From NCBI RefSeq assembly GCF_036345995.1, contig NZ_CP107796.1, positions 1,116,001-1,180,000 on the forward strand: a DNA stretch of 64,000 bases. Reading direction: 5' to 3'. Shown piece by piece: positions 11,592 through 19,963 of the stretch. The notes under the pieces were generated by a model. The model had not been told where the DNA came from and did not search any database. It saw only the letters and a program-made list of their open reading frames with translations. A program made the translations under genes and the position numbers. Position 1 is the first letter of the stretch, and each line of letters starts with the position of its first letter. The DNA comes from Streptomyces sp. NBC_00557 (GTDB lineage: Bacteria > Actinomycetota > Actinomycetes > Streptomycetales > Streptomycetaceae).

Positions 11592-13325
11592 TCACGCCGA
11601 CGCCCGCTCCGGCGAGTCCACCAGCCAGGGCAGGGCGCCCCGGTCACCGGTTCCGAGACGGCTGTAGGCGCTGTACAGATGGTTGCCCACCGTCCGTACG
11701 GACAGCGTGAGCCGCTCGGCGATCTCCCGGTTGCTCAGCCCGGACGCCGCCAGCGTCACGATCTGCCGCTGCCGGGCCGTGAGTTCACCGAGGACGAGTC
11801 CCGCCAGCGCCGGTGTGCGGGCGTCCTGGCAGCGCCGCGCGAGCGCGACCGCCCGCGTGCGGGAGAGACGCGCGGCCCGCGGATCCTGGTGCGTCCGCGC
11901 GGCCTGCGCCCGCGCCTCGGCCGCGAACAGCAGGAACCCCCGCTCCTCCAGCTCCTCGGCGACCCTGTCGAGACCGGCTCCGTCCGCCCGCGCCAGGGCC
12001 TCCGCGTGCCGCGCGAACACGCTGCCGGCCGGCAGCCGCCCCAGGACCCGTTCGGGCGCGCCGAGGCGTACGGCGTCGTACCGGCCGTACACGTCGTCAC
12101 TGCCGCCGTCGCCCACCTCCCCGTCCGCCCGGCGGAGTTCCGCGAGGCAGGCCGCGTCTCCCGGCGCCTCCCTCAGCCCCTCCCGGGCCCACGCGGCGGC
12201 GTCCCGCAGCTCGCCGCGCAGCCGTGCGAACCGGGCGCGGACGGCGGCGTACCCGGCGGGCAGGTACGCGCCCTCCGCGACCAGCCACTCCCCCACCGGT
12301 GTCGGGGCCGGGCGGACGTCGGACCGCTCCATCCGCCGCAGGAGCAGCCGGCGTTCGGCCTCCAGGGCCGGGCCGTACCGGACCGGCGCGCCGGCCAGCC
12401 GCCGGGCGCGCAGCCTGCCGGTCGTGGCGCGCAGGGCCGGCCCGTGCAGGGGATGGGCGAGGGTGACGTCGCCGGTCTCGTCGTCGACGTGGACCAGGCC
12501 GTCCGCCTCGAGGGCCTCCAGGACGTCCAGGGCCGCCGGGTCGAGGTCGTCCAGCGGCAACGGCAGCGGCTCGGCGAACGCGAGGCGCTCGAGGATGTCC
12601 CGCTCCCCGGGGTGGGAACGGTCGAGCACGGGCGCGAGCCGCTCCCGTACCGCCGCGGTGACGGGCAGCGCGCCCCGCCAGGCCCGCTCCTCGGTACCGG
12701 CCACGGGGCGCAGTAGTCCGGCCGGGCCGAGCGCGGCGACCAGGTCGCGCAGCAGCCGCAGATCGCCCCGGCACATCCGGTACAGCCGGCGCACGGTGAG
12801 CGGTTCGAGGCCGGCCGCGCCGAGCATGCGGGCGACGTCCTCGCAGGGCAGCGGCCTCAGGGCCAGCCGGGGCAGCAGCTCGCCGGTCCACAGCCGGGAC
12901 ACCGCGGCGGGCGCGGGCACGCCGTCCACCGCGGCCACGACCAGCCGGGTCCGGCCGTGCACCGCGAGCTGGTGCACGAGGGCGGCGGAGGCCTCGTCCA
13001 GCAGATGGGCGTCGTCCACGACGAGGAGCCGGACGCCGGACAGCGTCCGTACCGCGTGGTGCAGTGAGACGGTGTCGGGCAGCAGGTGGGCGAAGGCCGC
13101 GAAGGGCAGGCCCTGGGCCTCGGGGGTGCCGGTGACCAGGGCGTGCTCGGTGCCCCGGACCGCCTCGGTGATCAGCCGGGTCTTGCCGTGGCCGGCCGGT
13201 CCGGTGACCACGATGCCGGGCCGGCCGGCGGCCGACGATCCGCGGACCAGTTCCAGTTCCTCCTCCCGGCCGGTGAACGGCCAGGGCAGCTGAAGCGTCT
13301 CGGCGTCCTGCTCGTAAGTCCTCAC
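11592..13325 (-). CDS. AAA ATPase-containing LuxR family transcriptional regulator
   Basis: A 577-aa regulator. An N-terminal AAA_16-type ATPase has Walker A GPAGHGKT (42-49) and Walker B LLVVDDAH (about 100-107). A helical middle region covers residues 200-500. A C-terminal LuxR helix-turn-helix reads ELTARQRQIVTLAASGLSNREIAERL with TVGNHLY (about 510-560). It is much shorter than typical LAL regulators of 850-1000 aa, so the sensor repeats are reduced. The GTG at 13325 gives a clean N-terminus. It converges on the CHAT gene with a 3-base gap. Its own promoter region carries three related boxes (13343-13387), which suggests autoregulation or control by a partner. Confidence 0.88.
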   Translation of the reverse strand: MRTYEQDAETLQLPWPFTGREEELELVRGSSAAGRPGIVVTGPAGHGKTRLITEAVRGTEHALVTGTPEAQGLPFAAFAHLLPDTVSLHHAVRTLSGVRLLVVDDAHLLDEASAALVHQLAVHGRTRLVVAAVDGVPAPAAVSRLWTGELLPRLALRPLPCEDVARMLGAAGLEPLTVRRLYRMCRGDLRLLRDLVAALGPAGLLRPVAGTEERAWRGALPVTAAVRERLAPVLDRSHPGERDILERLAFAEPLPLPLDDLDPAALDVLEALEADGLVHVDDETGDVTLAHPLHGPALRATTGRLRARRLAGAPVRYGPALEAERRLLLRRMERSDVRPAPTPVGEWLVAEGAYLPAGYAAVRARFARLRGELRDAAAWAREGLREAPGDAACLAELRRADGEVGDGGSDDVYGRYDAVRLGAPERVLGRLPAGSVFARHAEALARADGAGLDRVAEELEERGFLLFAAEARAQAARTHQDPRAARLSRTRAVALARRCQDARTPALAGLVLGELTARQRQIVTLAASGLSNREIAERLTLSVRTVGNHLYSAYSRLGTGDRGALPWLVDSPERASA

Positions 13326-13342
13326 GTCATGCAGAGCCCGCG

Positions 13343-13387
13343 TACTCAGGTTTGATACAGGGCGACTTGAGTAGCCCCCGACTCAGG
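13343..13387. promoter_or_regulatory. Candidate operator upstream of the LuxR-type regulator
   Basis: TACTCAGGT at 13343-13351 and ACTTGAGTA at 13365-13373 form a 9-bp inverted repeat with one mismatch around TTGATACAGGGCG. A third ACTCAGG box lies at 13381-13387. It begins 18 bases upstream of the GTG of the minus-strand LuxR gene, a normal place for a repressor or activator site. Confidence 0.45.
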
Positions 13388-13629
13388 CGCCCGGCGCCGG
13401 CGGGCGGGCAGGCTGGGCGCATGACCCGACGCCTCTGCCCGCTTGCGCGGCAGACGGCGGCGGCGCGCCGGACGACGGCGCCGCCCGGGTCCGGCTCGTC
13501 GGGGGCCGCCGTTTCGCCGTCCGCGTCCGTTCGCGCTCCGGGTGGGGGCCCGGGAGCGACGGCGGCCGGGTGCCGGTGACGGCACAGGGACGGCAGCGGC
13601 CAGGGTCCGGCGCCGGGGGGAGCGGGGAA

Positions 13630-13674
13630 GCGGCCGCGGTCGCCACCTACGGGGGAGGTGACGACCGCGGCCGC
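13630..13674 (-). terminator. Long terminator hairpin after the first LLM monooxygenase
   Basis: A 19-bp stem (13630-13648 with 13656-13674, one C-A mismatch) closes the loop ACGGGGG. It lies 21 bases downstream of the stop codon of the minus-strand monooxygenase gene. Confidence 0.85.
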
Positions 13675-13695
13675 GTGGGGGTCGCGGCCGCCCGT

Positions 13696-15078
13696 TCAGG
13701 ACGCGACCCGCTCGGCCGGGGCGTGCGCGGCGGCGTCGGGGTGGTCGAGGCCGAGGTGGTCGCGCAGGGTCGTGCCCGTGTAGTCGGCGCGGAACACGCC
13801 GCGCTCCTGGAGCAGCGGGACGACCTTGTCGGCGAAGGGGTCGAGGCCGCCGGGCGTGATGTGCGGGACCAGGATGAAGCCGTCGGCCGCGTCGGCCTGC
13901 ACGAAGTCGTCGATGCTCTGCGCGACGGTGGCCGGGGAGCCGACGAAGGTCTGCCGGTTGCCGGTGTTGATGACCAGGTCGCGGATGGACCACTTGTTGG
14001 CCTCGGCGAGCTGCCGCCACTCACGGGCGACGGCGATCGGGTCCCGGTACATCCGCACCTGGGCGCGGCCCCGGGATATGTGCTCCTCGCTCACCACGGG
14101 GTCGACGTCGGGCAGCGGGCCCTCCGGGTCGTACGCCGACAGGTCGCGGTTCCACACGAACTCCAGGTGCTTGATGGCGGTGGCCCCGCTGACCTGCTGC
14201 CGGCGCACCTCGCGGGCGAGTTCGGCGGCCTCCTGGTCGGTGTCGCCGAGGACGAAGGTCGCGGCGGGCAGGATGAGCAACTGGTCGGGGCGGCGGCCGT
14301 ACGCGGCGAGCCGGGACTTGACGTCCCGGTAGAAGGCCTGGCCCTCCTTCAGGGTCGCGTGCCGGCTGAAGATGGCGTCGGCGCTGGACGCGGCGAACTC
14401 GCGGCCCTCGTCGGAGTCGCCGGCCTGGAAGATCACCGGGCGGCCCTGCGGGGAACGCGGGACGTTGAACCGTCCGTGGATGTCGAAGTGCTGCCCCCGG
14501 TGCACGAAGGCGCCGGCCCTGGCGTCCCGCAGGAAGGTGCCGGTGGCGCGGTCGGCGAGGATCTCGTCGCCGCGCCAGGAGTCGAAGAGCTCGTTCGCGG
14601 TGGCGAGGAACTCCTTGGCGCGGGAGTAGCGCTCCTCCTGCGGCAGGAAGCCGCCGCGGCGGAAGTTCTCGCCGGTGAAGGCGTCCCAGGAGGTGACGAC
14701 GTTCCAGGCGGAGCGGCCGCCGGAGAGGTGGTCGAGGCTCGCGAACTGGCGGGCGACCTCGTAGGGCTCGTTGAAGGTGGAGTTGATGGTTCCGGTCAGG
14801 CCCAGCCGTTCGGTGACGGCGGCGAGGGCGGCCAGCACGGTGAAGGTGTCCGGGCGGCCGACGACGTCGAGATCGTAGATCTCGCCGCCCTGTTCGCGCA
14901 GCCTGAGCCCTTCGGCGAGGAACAGGAAGTCGAACTTGGCGCGTTCGGCGGTCTGCGCGAAGTGCACGAAGGAGCTGAACTCGATGTGGCTGCCGGCGGC
15001 CGGGTCGCTCCACACGGTGGTGTTGTTGACGCCGGGGAAGTGCGCGGCCAGGTGGATCTGCTTCAGCGGCTTGCTCAT
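13696..15078 (-). CDS. LLM class flavin-dependent monooxygenase (NtaA/SnaA/DszA family)
   Basis: A 460-aa bacterial luciferase-like monooxygenase that uses reduced FMN to oxidise its substrate. The subfamily of nitrilotriacetate, pristinamycin and dibenzothiophene-sulfone enzymes is indicated by LAAHFPGVNNTTVWSDP, HFAQTAERAKFDFLFLAEGL, RQFASLDHLSGGRSAWNVVTS and PVIFQAGDSDEGREFAAS. The length of about 460 aa agrees. It is the second gene of a two-gene unit, 23 bases after the other LLM gene and under the same Cys-leader. That context makes oxidative release of sulfite from an organosulfur compound the best guess. The substrate is not provable from sequence. Confidence 0.9.
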   Translation of the reverse strand: MSKPLKQIHLAAHFPGVNNTTVWSDPAAGSHIEFSSFVHFAQTAERAKFDFLFLAEGLRLREQGGEIYDLDVVGRPDTFTVLAALAAVTERLGLTGTINSTFNEPYEVARQFASLDHLSGGRSAWNVVTSWDAFTGENFRRGGFLPQEERYSRAKEFLATANELFDSWRGDEILADRATGTFLRDARAGAFVHRGQHFDIHGRFNVPRSPQGRPVIFQAGDSDEGREFAASSADAIFSRHATLKEGQAFYRDVKSRLAAYGRRPDQLLILPAATFVLGDTDQEAAELAREVRRQQVSGATAIKHLEFVWNRDLSAYDPEGPLPDVDPVVSEEHISRGRAQVRMYRDPIAVAREWRQLAEANKWSIRDLVINTGNRQTFVGSPATVAQSIDDFVQADAADGFILVPHITPGGLDPFADKVVPLLQERGVFRADYTGTTLRDHLGLDHPDAAAHAPAERVAS

Positions 15079-15101
15079 GGGGTGGGGTCGTCCTCTCCTG
15101 C

Positions 15102-16316
15102 TCAGGCTGCTGCGTAGCGGTTGGCGGGGCGGGCGAGGCCGAGCAGGCCGCGCAGGGTGTCCGCCTCGTAGGCGCGCCGGAAGCGGCCCCGGCGCTGGAG
15201 TTCGGGCACCAGGTCCCGGCTGACGCGGGGCAGGTCGTGCCCGGCGACGGCGGGCCGCAGCCGGAACCCGGTGAGTCCCTGCGCGGCCAGCTCCTCCAGT
15301 TCGTCGGCGAGCTGGGCGGCCGTACCGGTGAAGACGCGGGCGTCGCTCGTGTACGGCTCCCCCGCGAGCGCGTCCAGCCGCTCCCGCCGGGCCTCGGCCT
15401 CGGCCCGGCTGCCGTCGAGGAAGACGACGAGGTCGCCGAAGACGTGCAGCGGCTCGGCGGCCCGGCCGGCGGCCTGCTGCTCGGCGCGGATCTCGGCGAC
15501 GATCGCGCGGGCGTGGTCCGCGTCGTGCGGGGTGACGTAGCCGATGTCGGCCTGGCGGGCGAGAAGCCGGTACGGCACGGTCTGGTGGGCGAGGGCGGTC
15601 ACCGGGGGCTGGCCCTGGGGCGGGCGGGGTGTGATGGAGGGGCCCTTGACGCTGAAGTGGCGGCCCTCGAAGTCGATGTAGTGCAGCTTGTGCCGGTCGA
15701 TGAAGCGGCCCGTGGCCGCGTCCCGGATCTCCGCGTCGTCCTCCCAGCTGTCCCACAGCCGGCGCACCACTTCCACGTAGTCGGCGGCCTCGTCGAACAG
15801 TTCGGTGAGCAGGTCCTGCGCGGCCGGGCTGTCGTAGGCCTCGATCCGGCGGACGGTACGGCGGCCGAAGTGGGCGGCCTCGTGCGGCCGGGCGCTGATC
15901 TGCACCCGCACACCGGCGCGGCCGGTGCTCACGTAGTCGAGGGTGGCGATGGCCTTGGAGATGTGGAACGGCTCGGTGTGCGTGACCACCACGGTCGGGA
16001 CCAGGCCTATGTGCCGGGTGAGCGGGGCCACGCGGGAGGCGATGAGCACCGCGTCGAGCCGGCCGCGCACCTGGTCGGTGCGCTCGTCGGGGTCGAACGG
16101 GTGCGAGGACTGCGGGCCGAGGCCGTCCTCGAGGGTGACGAAGTCGATCAGGCCGCGCTCGGCCTCGGCGACCAGGTCGGCCCAGTACCCGGCGGTGAAC
16201 AGCTCACCGGGGCGGGCGACCGGCTCCCGCCAGGACGCGGGGTGCCAGCCGGTGCCGTCCAGGGCGACGGCGAGGTGCAGTGGGGAGGAGGGTGCTGACG
16301 AGGAGGTAGCGGACAC
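15102..16316 (-). CDS. LLM class flavin-dependent oxidoreductase
   Basis: A 404-aa luciferase-like flavin enzyme, clearly related to but distinct from its 460-aa neighbour. Motifs are LAVALDGTGWHPASWREP, FVTLEDGLGPQ, HIGLVPTVVVTHTEPFHISKAIATLD and PPVTALAHQTVPYRLLARQADIGYV. The GTG at 16316 is preceded by AAGGAAGG. The gene begins 119 bases after a 36-codon leader ORF on the same strand, so attenuation by that leader would control both LLM genes. Reduced FMN must come from a flavin reductase encoded elsewhere. The pair could be two steps on one substrate or enzymes for two sulfur sources. Confidence 0.88.
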   Translation of the reverse strand: MSATSSSAPSSPLHLAVALDGTGWHPASWREPVARPGELFTAGYWADLVAEAERGLIDFVTLEDGLGPQSSHPFDPDERTDQVRGRLDAVLIASRVAPLTRHIGLVPTVVVTHTEPFHISKAIATLDYVSTGRAGVRVQISARPHEAAHFGRRTVRRIEAYDSPAAQDLLTELFDEAADYVEVVRRLWDSWEDDAEIRDAATGRFIDRHKLHYIDFEGRHFSVKGPSITPRPPQGQPPVTALAHQTVPYRLLARQADIGYVTPHDADHARAIVAEIRAEQQAAGRAAEPLHVFGDLVVFLDGSRAEAEARRERLDALAGEPYTSDARVFTGTAAQLADELEELAAQGLTGFRLRPAVAGHDLPRVSRDLVPELQRRGRFRRAYEADTLRGLLGLARPANRYAAA

Positions 16317-16434
16317 GTCGGTGCCTTCCTTGACGTCCGGAGGAGAACACCGGCTCGCGGGGCGGGCGTCGGCACGGGCGAGCGCGGCAGGAGGAAACCC
16401 GGGCCTTGCGGGCCGGGCGGGCCGGGAGAAGGGG

Positions 16435-16545
16435 TCAGCGGCGACAGAGCGCGGCGGACACACGCTGGAGGTCTATGTGCGCCCGGGATGTCAGGCGGAC
16501 GGAGCGGTACGGGCGCGGGGCGCGCTGCGGGAGTGCGCGGGGCAC
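16435..16545 (-). CDS. Putative Cys-containing leader peptide upstream of the LLM genes
   Basis: A 36-codon ORF starting at GTG with a perfect GGAGGTGA site (16551-16558). The C-terminus reads RLTSRAHIDLQRVSAALCRR, matching the actinobacterial leader peptide pattern HIDLxRVxxAxC seen upstream of sulfur-metabolism operons. One Cys codon sits three codons before the stop. Translation stalling at this Cys codon is a plausible sensor of cysteine supply for the LLM unit. The same pattern recurs at 19749-19898 and 21115-21240. Confidence 0.82.
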   Translation of the reverse strand: MPRALPQRAPRPYRSVRLTSRAHIDLQRVSAALCRR

Positions 16546-16643
16546 GGCCGTCACCTCCGTCCGTCGGGCTCGGCGGGCCGGGTGGGCGGCCGCCTCGCGG
16601 ATGTCGTCACGACGCACAACGCGCGGGCCGCCCACGGTTGTTC

Positions 16644-16689
16644 CCGCACCACGGGACCGGCACGGTCCCGGCCCGGCCCCGTGGTGCGG
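16644..16689 (-). terminator. Nested hairpin after the ABC transporter operon
   Basis: CCGCACCACGGG (16644-16655) pairs perfectly with CCCGTGGTGCGG (16678-16689). An inner stem GGGACCG/CGGTCCC (16653-16659 with 16663-16669) can form as an alternative. It directly follows the stop of the substrate-binding protein gene and separates it from the LLM leader. Confidence 0.75.
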
Positions 16690-16695
16690 CCGGCC

Positions 16696-17721
16696 TCAGG
16701 AGTTGTCCAGCGGCAGTCCGGGCGGGTTGACCCGGGACCTGGCGACGGCCTCGTCGGAGAGGTTGTACGCCTTGAGCCACTTGGCGTACTGGCCGTGCTC
16801 GATCAGGTAGTTGACGGCGTCGGCGAGCGGCTTGGCGAGGCCGCTGTTCTTCTTCGCGGTCGCCGCGATCAGGCCCTGCAGCCTCGCGCCCGCGCCGGAG
16901 TAGGTGCCCGCGGTGCGGGTGGCATTGGGCGTGCCGGCCACCTGGCGGTTGTGGTAGGCGAAGCCGGGGTTGGGACCGAAGGAGGCGTCGATCTTGCCGC
17001 TGTTCAGGGCGAGATAGGTGCTGGGGCTGTCCTGGAAGTACTTGACGGTGAGCTTCTTGCCCTCCTTGGCCAGCTTGTTCTTCCACTCCAGGAGGATCCT
17101 CTCCTGGTTGGTGCCGGAGGCGACGGCGATCGTCCGGCCGGCGAGGTTCTCGTAGTCGCCGTCGAAGTTCCAGGTGCTCTTCTTCGGCACGAGGAAGGCG
17201 AGGTTGTCCTGCCGGTAGGAGGCGAACTCGTACTTCTTCTTGCGTTCCTCGGTGTCGGTGACGTTGGAGAAGGCCACGTCGACCTTGCCGCTGTCGATGC
17301 CGACGAAGAGGTTCTCCCAGGTGGAGTTCTTGACGTCGGCCCTGAGCCCGAGGACCGCGGCGACCAGACGGCCGAGGTCGGGCTCGGAGCCGGTGAGGGT
17401 CTTCTGGTCGCTGCCGACGTACGCCAGCGGCGGGAACCCGGCGGGCAGGGCGCCGATGCCGATCTCCAGCGTGCCGCGCTTCCTTACGGCGGCGGGCAGT
17501 TCGGCGCTGATGGACTTGACCTCGGAGACCCTGAGGGTGGTCTGGGTGGCGGCGCCGTTGGAGACGCGGCCGATGACGACCTCGCCGGACCTGGCGCTGT
17601 CGGTGGTGGTGGCCGCGTCGCTGTCGCCACCGCAGGCGGCGAGCCCGGTGGCCAGGGAGGCGACGGCGGTCGCCGCGGTGATGCCGCGTATCAGGCTGCG
17701 TCGGGTGAAGTGGGTGCGCAT
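16696..17721 (-). CDS. Amino acid ABC transporter substrate-binding lipoprotein
   Basis: A 341-aa exported binding protein of the polar amino acid family (SBP_bac_3). The N-terminus has basic residues (FTRRSLIRG), a hydrophobic stretch and the lipobox GLAAC near residue 30, so it is a surface lipoprotein. The bilobed domain shows GTLEIGIGALPAGFPPLAYV, GSEPDLGRLVAAVLG, NLFVGIDSGKVDVAFSNVTDTEER and TIAVASGTNQERILLEW. It is the last gene of the permease-ATPase-SBP operon, which is preceded by a SAM-IV riboswitch and a Cys leader, so the ligand is probably a sulfur amino acid or related compound. The ATG follows AAGGAACGG. Confidence 0.9.
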   Translation of the reverse strand: MRTHFTRRSLIRGITAATAVASLATGLAACGGDSDAATTTDSARSGEVVIGRVSNGAATQTTLRVSEVKSISAELPAAVRKRGTLEIGIGALPAGFPPLAYVGSDQKTLTGSEPDLGRLVAAVLGLRADVKNSTWENLFVGIDSGKVDVAFSNVTDTEERKKKYEFASYRQDNLAFLVPKKSTWNFDGDYENLAGRTIAVASGTNQERILLEWKNKLAKEGKKLTVKYFQDSPSTYLALNSGKIDASFGPNPGFAYHNRQVAGTPNATRTAGTYSGAGARLQGLIAATAKKNSGLAKPLADAVNYLIEHGQYAKWLKAYNLSDEAVARSRVNPPGLPLDNS

Positions 17722-17785
17722 GGCCGTTCCTTGTCGCTGAGGGTGCTGAGGGTGGTGTGGGGGGAGGTCGTGGGGATGCGGCGGG

Positions 17786-18577
17786 TCACAGGACCTTGCT
17801 GAGGAACTCCCTGGTCCGCTCGTGCCGCGGTCGGTCGAGGACCTCGGAGGGCGGGCCCTGTTCGACGATCCGGCCGCCGTCGAGGAACACGATCCGGTCG
17901 GCTACCTCGCGCGCGAAGCCGATCTCGTGGGTGACGATGACCAGGGTGGTGCCGCTGGTGGCGAGGTCCTTGATGACGGAGAGCACCTCGCCGACCAGTT
18001 CGGGGTCGAGCGCGGAGGTGGGCTCGTCGAACAGGATGATGCCGGGGCGCAGGGCGAGCGCCCGGGCGATGGCGACGCGTTGCTGCTGTCCGCCGGAGAG
18101 CCGGCGCGGGTAGGCGTCGGCTCGGTCGCCGAGGCCGACCCGGGTGAGCAGTTCGCGGGCCAGTTCCCGGGCCTGGGGACCGGTGAGCCGCCCGGTGGCG
18201 ACGGGCGCGGCGGCCACGTTGTCGAGGACGGTCAGATGCGGGAAGAGGTTGAAGTTCTGGAAGACGAAGCCGATCCGGCTGCGCTGGGCCAGGATGGCGC
18301 GCTCGCTCAGCTCCTTCAGCCGTCCGCCGCCCGCCCGCTTGACGCCGATCAGCTCGCCGCCGACGCTGACATGGCCGATCTCGGGTTTCTCCAGGTGGTT
18401 GACGACTCTGAGCAGCGTGGACTTGCCGGATCCGGAGGGCCCGATGACGGCCACCACCTCGCCGGGGCGGACGGTCAGATCGATGCCGTCCAGCACGCGG
18501 TGGGTGCCGTACCATTTGTGCACGTCGTGGACCTCCAGCGCGGCCGGGGTCGTCTCCAGGGTGTCGGCGGTGGTCAT
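17786..18577 (-). CDS. Amino acid ABC transporter ATP-binding protein
   Basis: A 263-aa ATPase of the polar amino acid uptake family. Walker A is GPSGSGKST (about 49-57), the Q-loop is FVFQNFNLFPHLTVLDN, the signature is LSGGQQQRVAIARAL, Walker B is IILFDEPTSALDPE, and the switch His is in VIVTHEIGFAREVADR. Its ATG overlaps the permease stop as ATGA, and the binding-protein gene follows 64 bases on. It energises import of the operon's substrate. Confidence 0.95.
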   Translation of the reverse strand: MTTADTLETTPAALEVHDVHKWYGTHRVLDGIDLTVRPGEVVAVIGPSGSGKSTLLRVVNHLEKPEIGHVSVGGELIGVKRAGGGRLKELSERAILAQRSRIGFVFQNFNLFPHLTVLDNVAAAPVATGRLTGPQARELARELLTRVGLGDRADAYPRRLSGGQQQRVAIARALALRPGIILFDEPTSALDPELVGEVLSVIKDLATSGTTLVIVTHEIGFAREVADRIVFLDGGRIVEQGPPSEVLDRPRHERTREFLSKVL

Positions 18578-19554
18578 ACGGCGGCCTCCCTGCGCAGCCG
18601 GGCCCGGAACTCGGCGAGGCCCGAGCGCGCCTTCTGCAGCGGGGTCGGCGGCAGGCTGCGGGTGGCGCCCCGCGCGAAGTACCGCTCGACGTAGAACTGG
18701 ACGACGGACACGGCGCTGGTGAGGATCAGGTACCAGACGGTGGCGACCAGCAGCAGCGGCACGATGTCGCCGGGGTAGGTGCTGCCCATGGTCTGCACGG
18801 AGCCGAACAGGTCGAGCAGCGAGACGTAGAACACCAGCGAGGTGCTCTTGATCAGGCCGATGAGCTGGTTGACGTAGTTCGGCGTGATGGACCTCAGGGC
18901 CTGCGGGAAGACGATCCTGCGGAACTGGTAGCCCTTGGGCAGGCCGAGCGCGGCCGCCGCCTCGTGCTGGCCCTGGTCGACGGAGAGAAGGCCGCCGCGG
19001 ACGACCTCGGCCGCGTACGCCGCCTCGTTCAGGCTGAGCCCGACCACGGCGACCGTCATGTCGGTGGCGAGCCGCGACTCGTCGAAGGTGACGAAGGCGG
19101 GGCCGAAGGGGATGCCGAGGCTCAGGGTCTTGTACAGGGCGGAGAAGTTGTAGAGGAAGATCAGGACGACGATGAGCGGCACCGAGCGGAAGAGCCAGGT
19201 GTAGGTCCAGCTCACGGCGCGCAGCACGGGGCTGCCGGACTGCCGGCCGAGGGCCAGCAGGATGCCGCCGAGGAGGCCGAACACGGCGCTGAGCGCGGCG
19301 GCTTCGAGGGTGATCAGCAGGCCGTCGAGGACGGTGGGGCGCAGGAACCAGTAGCGGAAGCGGTCCCACTGGTAGAACGGGTTGGTGGCCAGCCCGTGCA
19401 GGATCTGCGCGACGAGCACGAGCACGACGGCGGTGGCGATCCACCGGCCCGGACGCCTGAGGGGCTGAACGCGCTGTGCTGTCAGCGGCTTTGACGGTGT
19501 GTCGACGGGTGGCGCCTCGGTGAGGGAGACGACGGCGCCTGGGGGTTCGCTCAT
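18574..19554 (-). CDS. Amino acid ABC transporter permease
   Basis: A 326-aa inner-membrane permease of the His/Glu/Gln/Arg/opine class. After a cytosolic N-terminus of about 35 residues it shows a first hydrophobic segment (39-57) and four or more further segments. The EAA loop is EAAAALGLPKGYQFRRIVFPQALR near residue 220. The long N-terminal extension and the first TM resemble the single-subunit permeases that work as homodimers, and only one permease gene is present. It is the first gene of the operon, about 194 bases after the leader peptide stop. Confidence 0.93.
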   Translation of the reverse strand: MSEPPGAVVSLTEAPPVDTPSKPLTAQRVQPLRRPGRWIATAVVLVLVAQILHGLATNPFYQWDRFRYWFLRPTVLDGLLITLEAAALSAVFGLLGGILLALGRQSGSPVLRAVSWTYTWLFRSVPLIVVLIFLYNFSALYKTLSLGIPFGPAFVTFDESRLATDMTVAVVGLSLNEAAYAAEVVRGGLLSVDQGQHEAAAALGLPKGYQFRRIVFPQALRSITPNYVNQLIGLIKSTSLVFYVSLLDLFGSVQTMGSTYPGDIVPLLLVATVWYLILTSAVSVVQFYVERYFARGATRSLPPTPLQKARSGLAEFRARLRREAAV

Positions 19555-19682
19555 GGCGGGCTCCGGCTTGAGTGGGCGTGAGTCGGGCACCCGGATCGCG
19601 GCGTGCGGACGCGGGCCGCCGCGGCACTGCGGCACGGGGCGGCGCACGGCGGCGCGGGGGAACCGGGGGCCCGCGGACGGCG

Positions 19683-19707
19683 GCACACCGCACGGGCGGC
19701 GGTGTGC
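19683..19707 (-). promoter_or_regulatory. Candidate attenuator hairpin after the second leader peptide
   Basis: GCACACCGC (19683-19691) and GCGGTGTGC (19699-19707) form a perfect 9-bp stem with a 7-nt loop. It lies 42 bases downstream of the leader stop and upstream of the permease gene, where a transcription attenuator would be expected. The stretch around it (19555-19748) holds no other gene. Confidence 0.4.
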
Positions 19708-19748
19708 GTCAGGAACGCGAGGAGGGCGGGCGAGGCTGGAGGAAGGCG

Positions 19749-19898
19749 TCAGCCCCGGCGGCGGGCACGGCCCGGCGCGGTACACAGCGCGCTGTTGACG
19801 CGGAGCAGGTCGACGGCGCGGTCGGCGACGAGGAGCCCGGCGTACGGCCGTACGCGGCCCTGGGAGCGGCTCGCGGCCGTCCTGGGAGCTGCGTCCAT
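19749..19898 (-). CDS. Putative Cys-containing leader peptide upstream of the ABC transporter
   Basis: A 49-codon ORF (ATG 19898, AGGTGA upstream) whose core reads RAVDLLRVNSALCTAPGR. It shares DLLRV/xSALC with the other two leader ORFs in this window but is longer and more diverged at the N-terminus. The single Cys codon lies 11 codons before the stop. It starts about 66 bases downstream of a SAM-IV riboswitch core, so the transporter operon seems to be read through two sulfur-responsive elements in series. Confidence 0.75.
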   Translation of the reverse strand: MDAAPRTAASRSQGRVRPYAGLLVADRAVDLLRVNSALCTAPGRARRRG

Positions 19899-19963
19899 GG
19901 CGTCACCTGTCACTGTTCCGGCCCCGCGGGGCCCTCGCGCTTACCGAGAACGTCGTTCCGGTC

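Larger units (their letters stand above)
13326..13695. other. Intergenic region between the LuxR gene and the monooxygenase genes
   Basis: These 370 bases hold the LuxR upstream boxes (13343-13387), a GC-rich stretch without a convincing gene, and a long terminator hairpin (13630-13674). A 52-codon plus-strand frame at 13421-13579 has no ribosome-binding site and low-complexity Ala/Arg/Pro content, so it is not called. Confidence 0.6.

Noticed and set aside
6364..13325. A type III-E CRISPR (Craspase) locus because of the TPR-CHAT and sigma genes
   Set aside because: There is no gRAMP/Cas7-11, cas1, cas2 or repeat array anywhere in the window; only the analogy is kept.
13421..13579. A 52-codon plus-strand ORF between the LuxR and LLM genes
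   Set aside because: No ribosome-binding site or promoter, Ala/Arg/Pro/Ser-rich, and no resemblance to the leader-peptide family.
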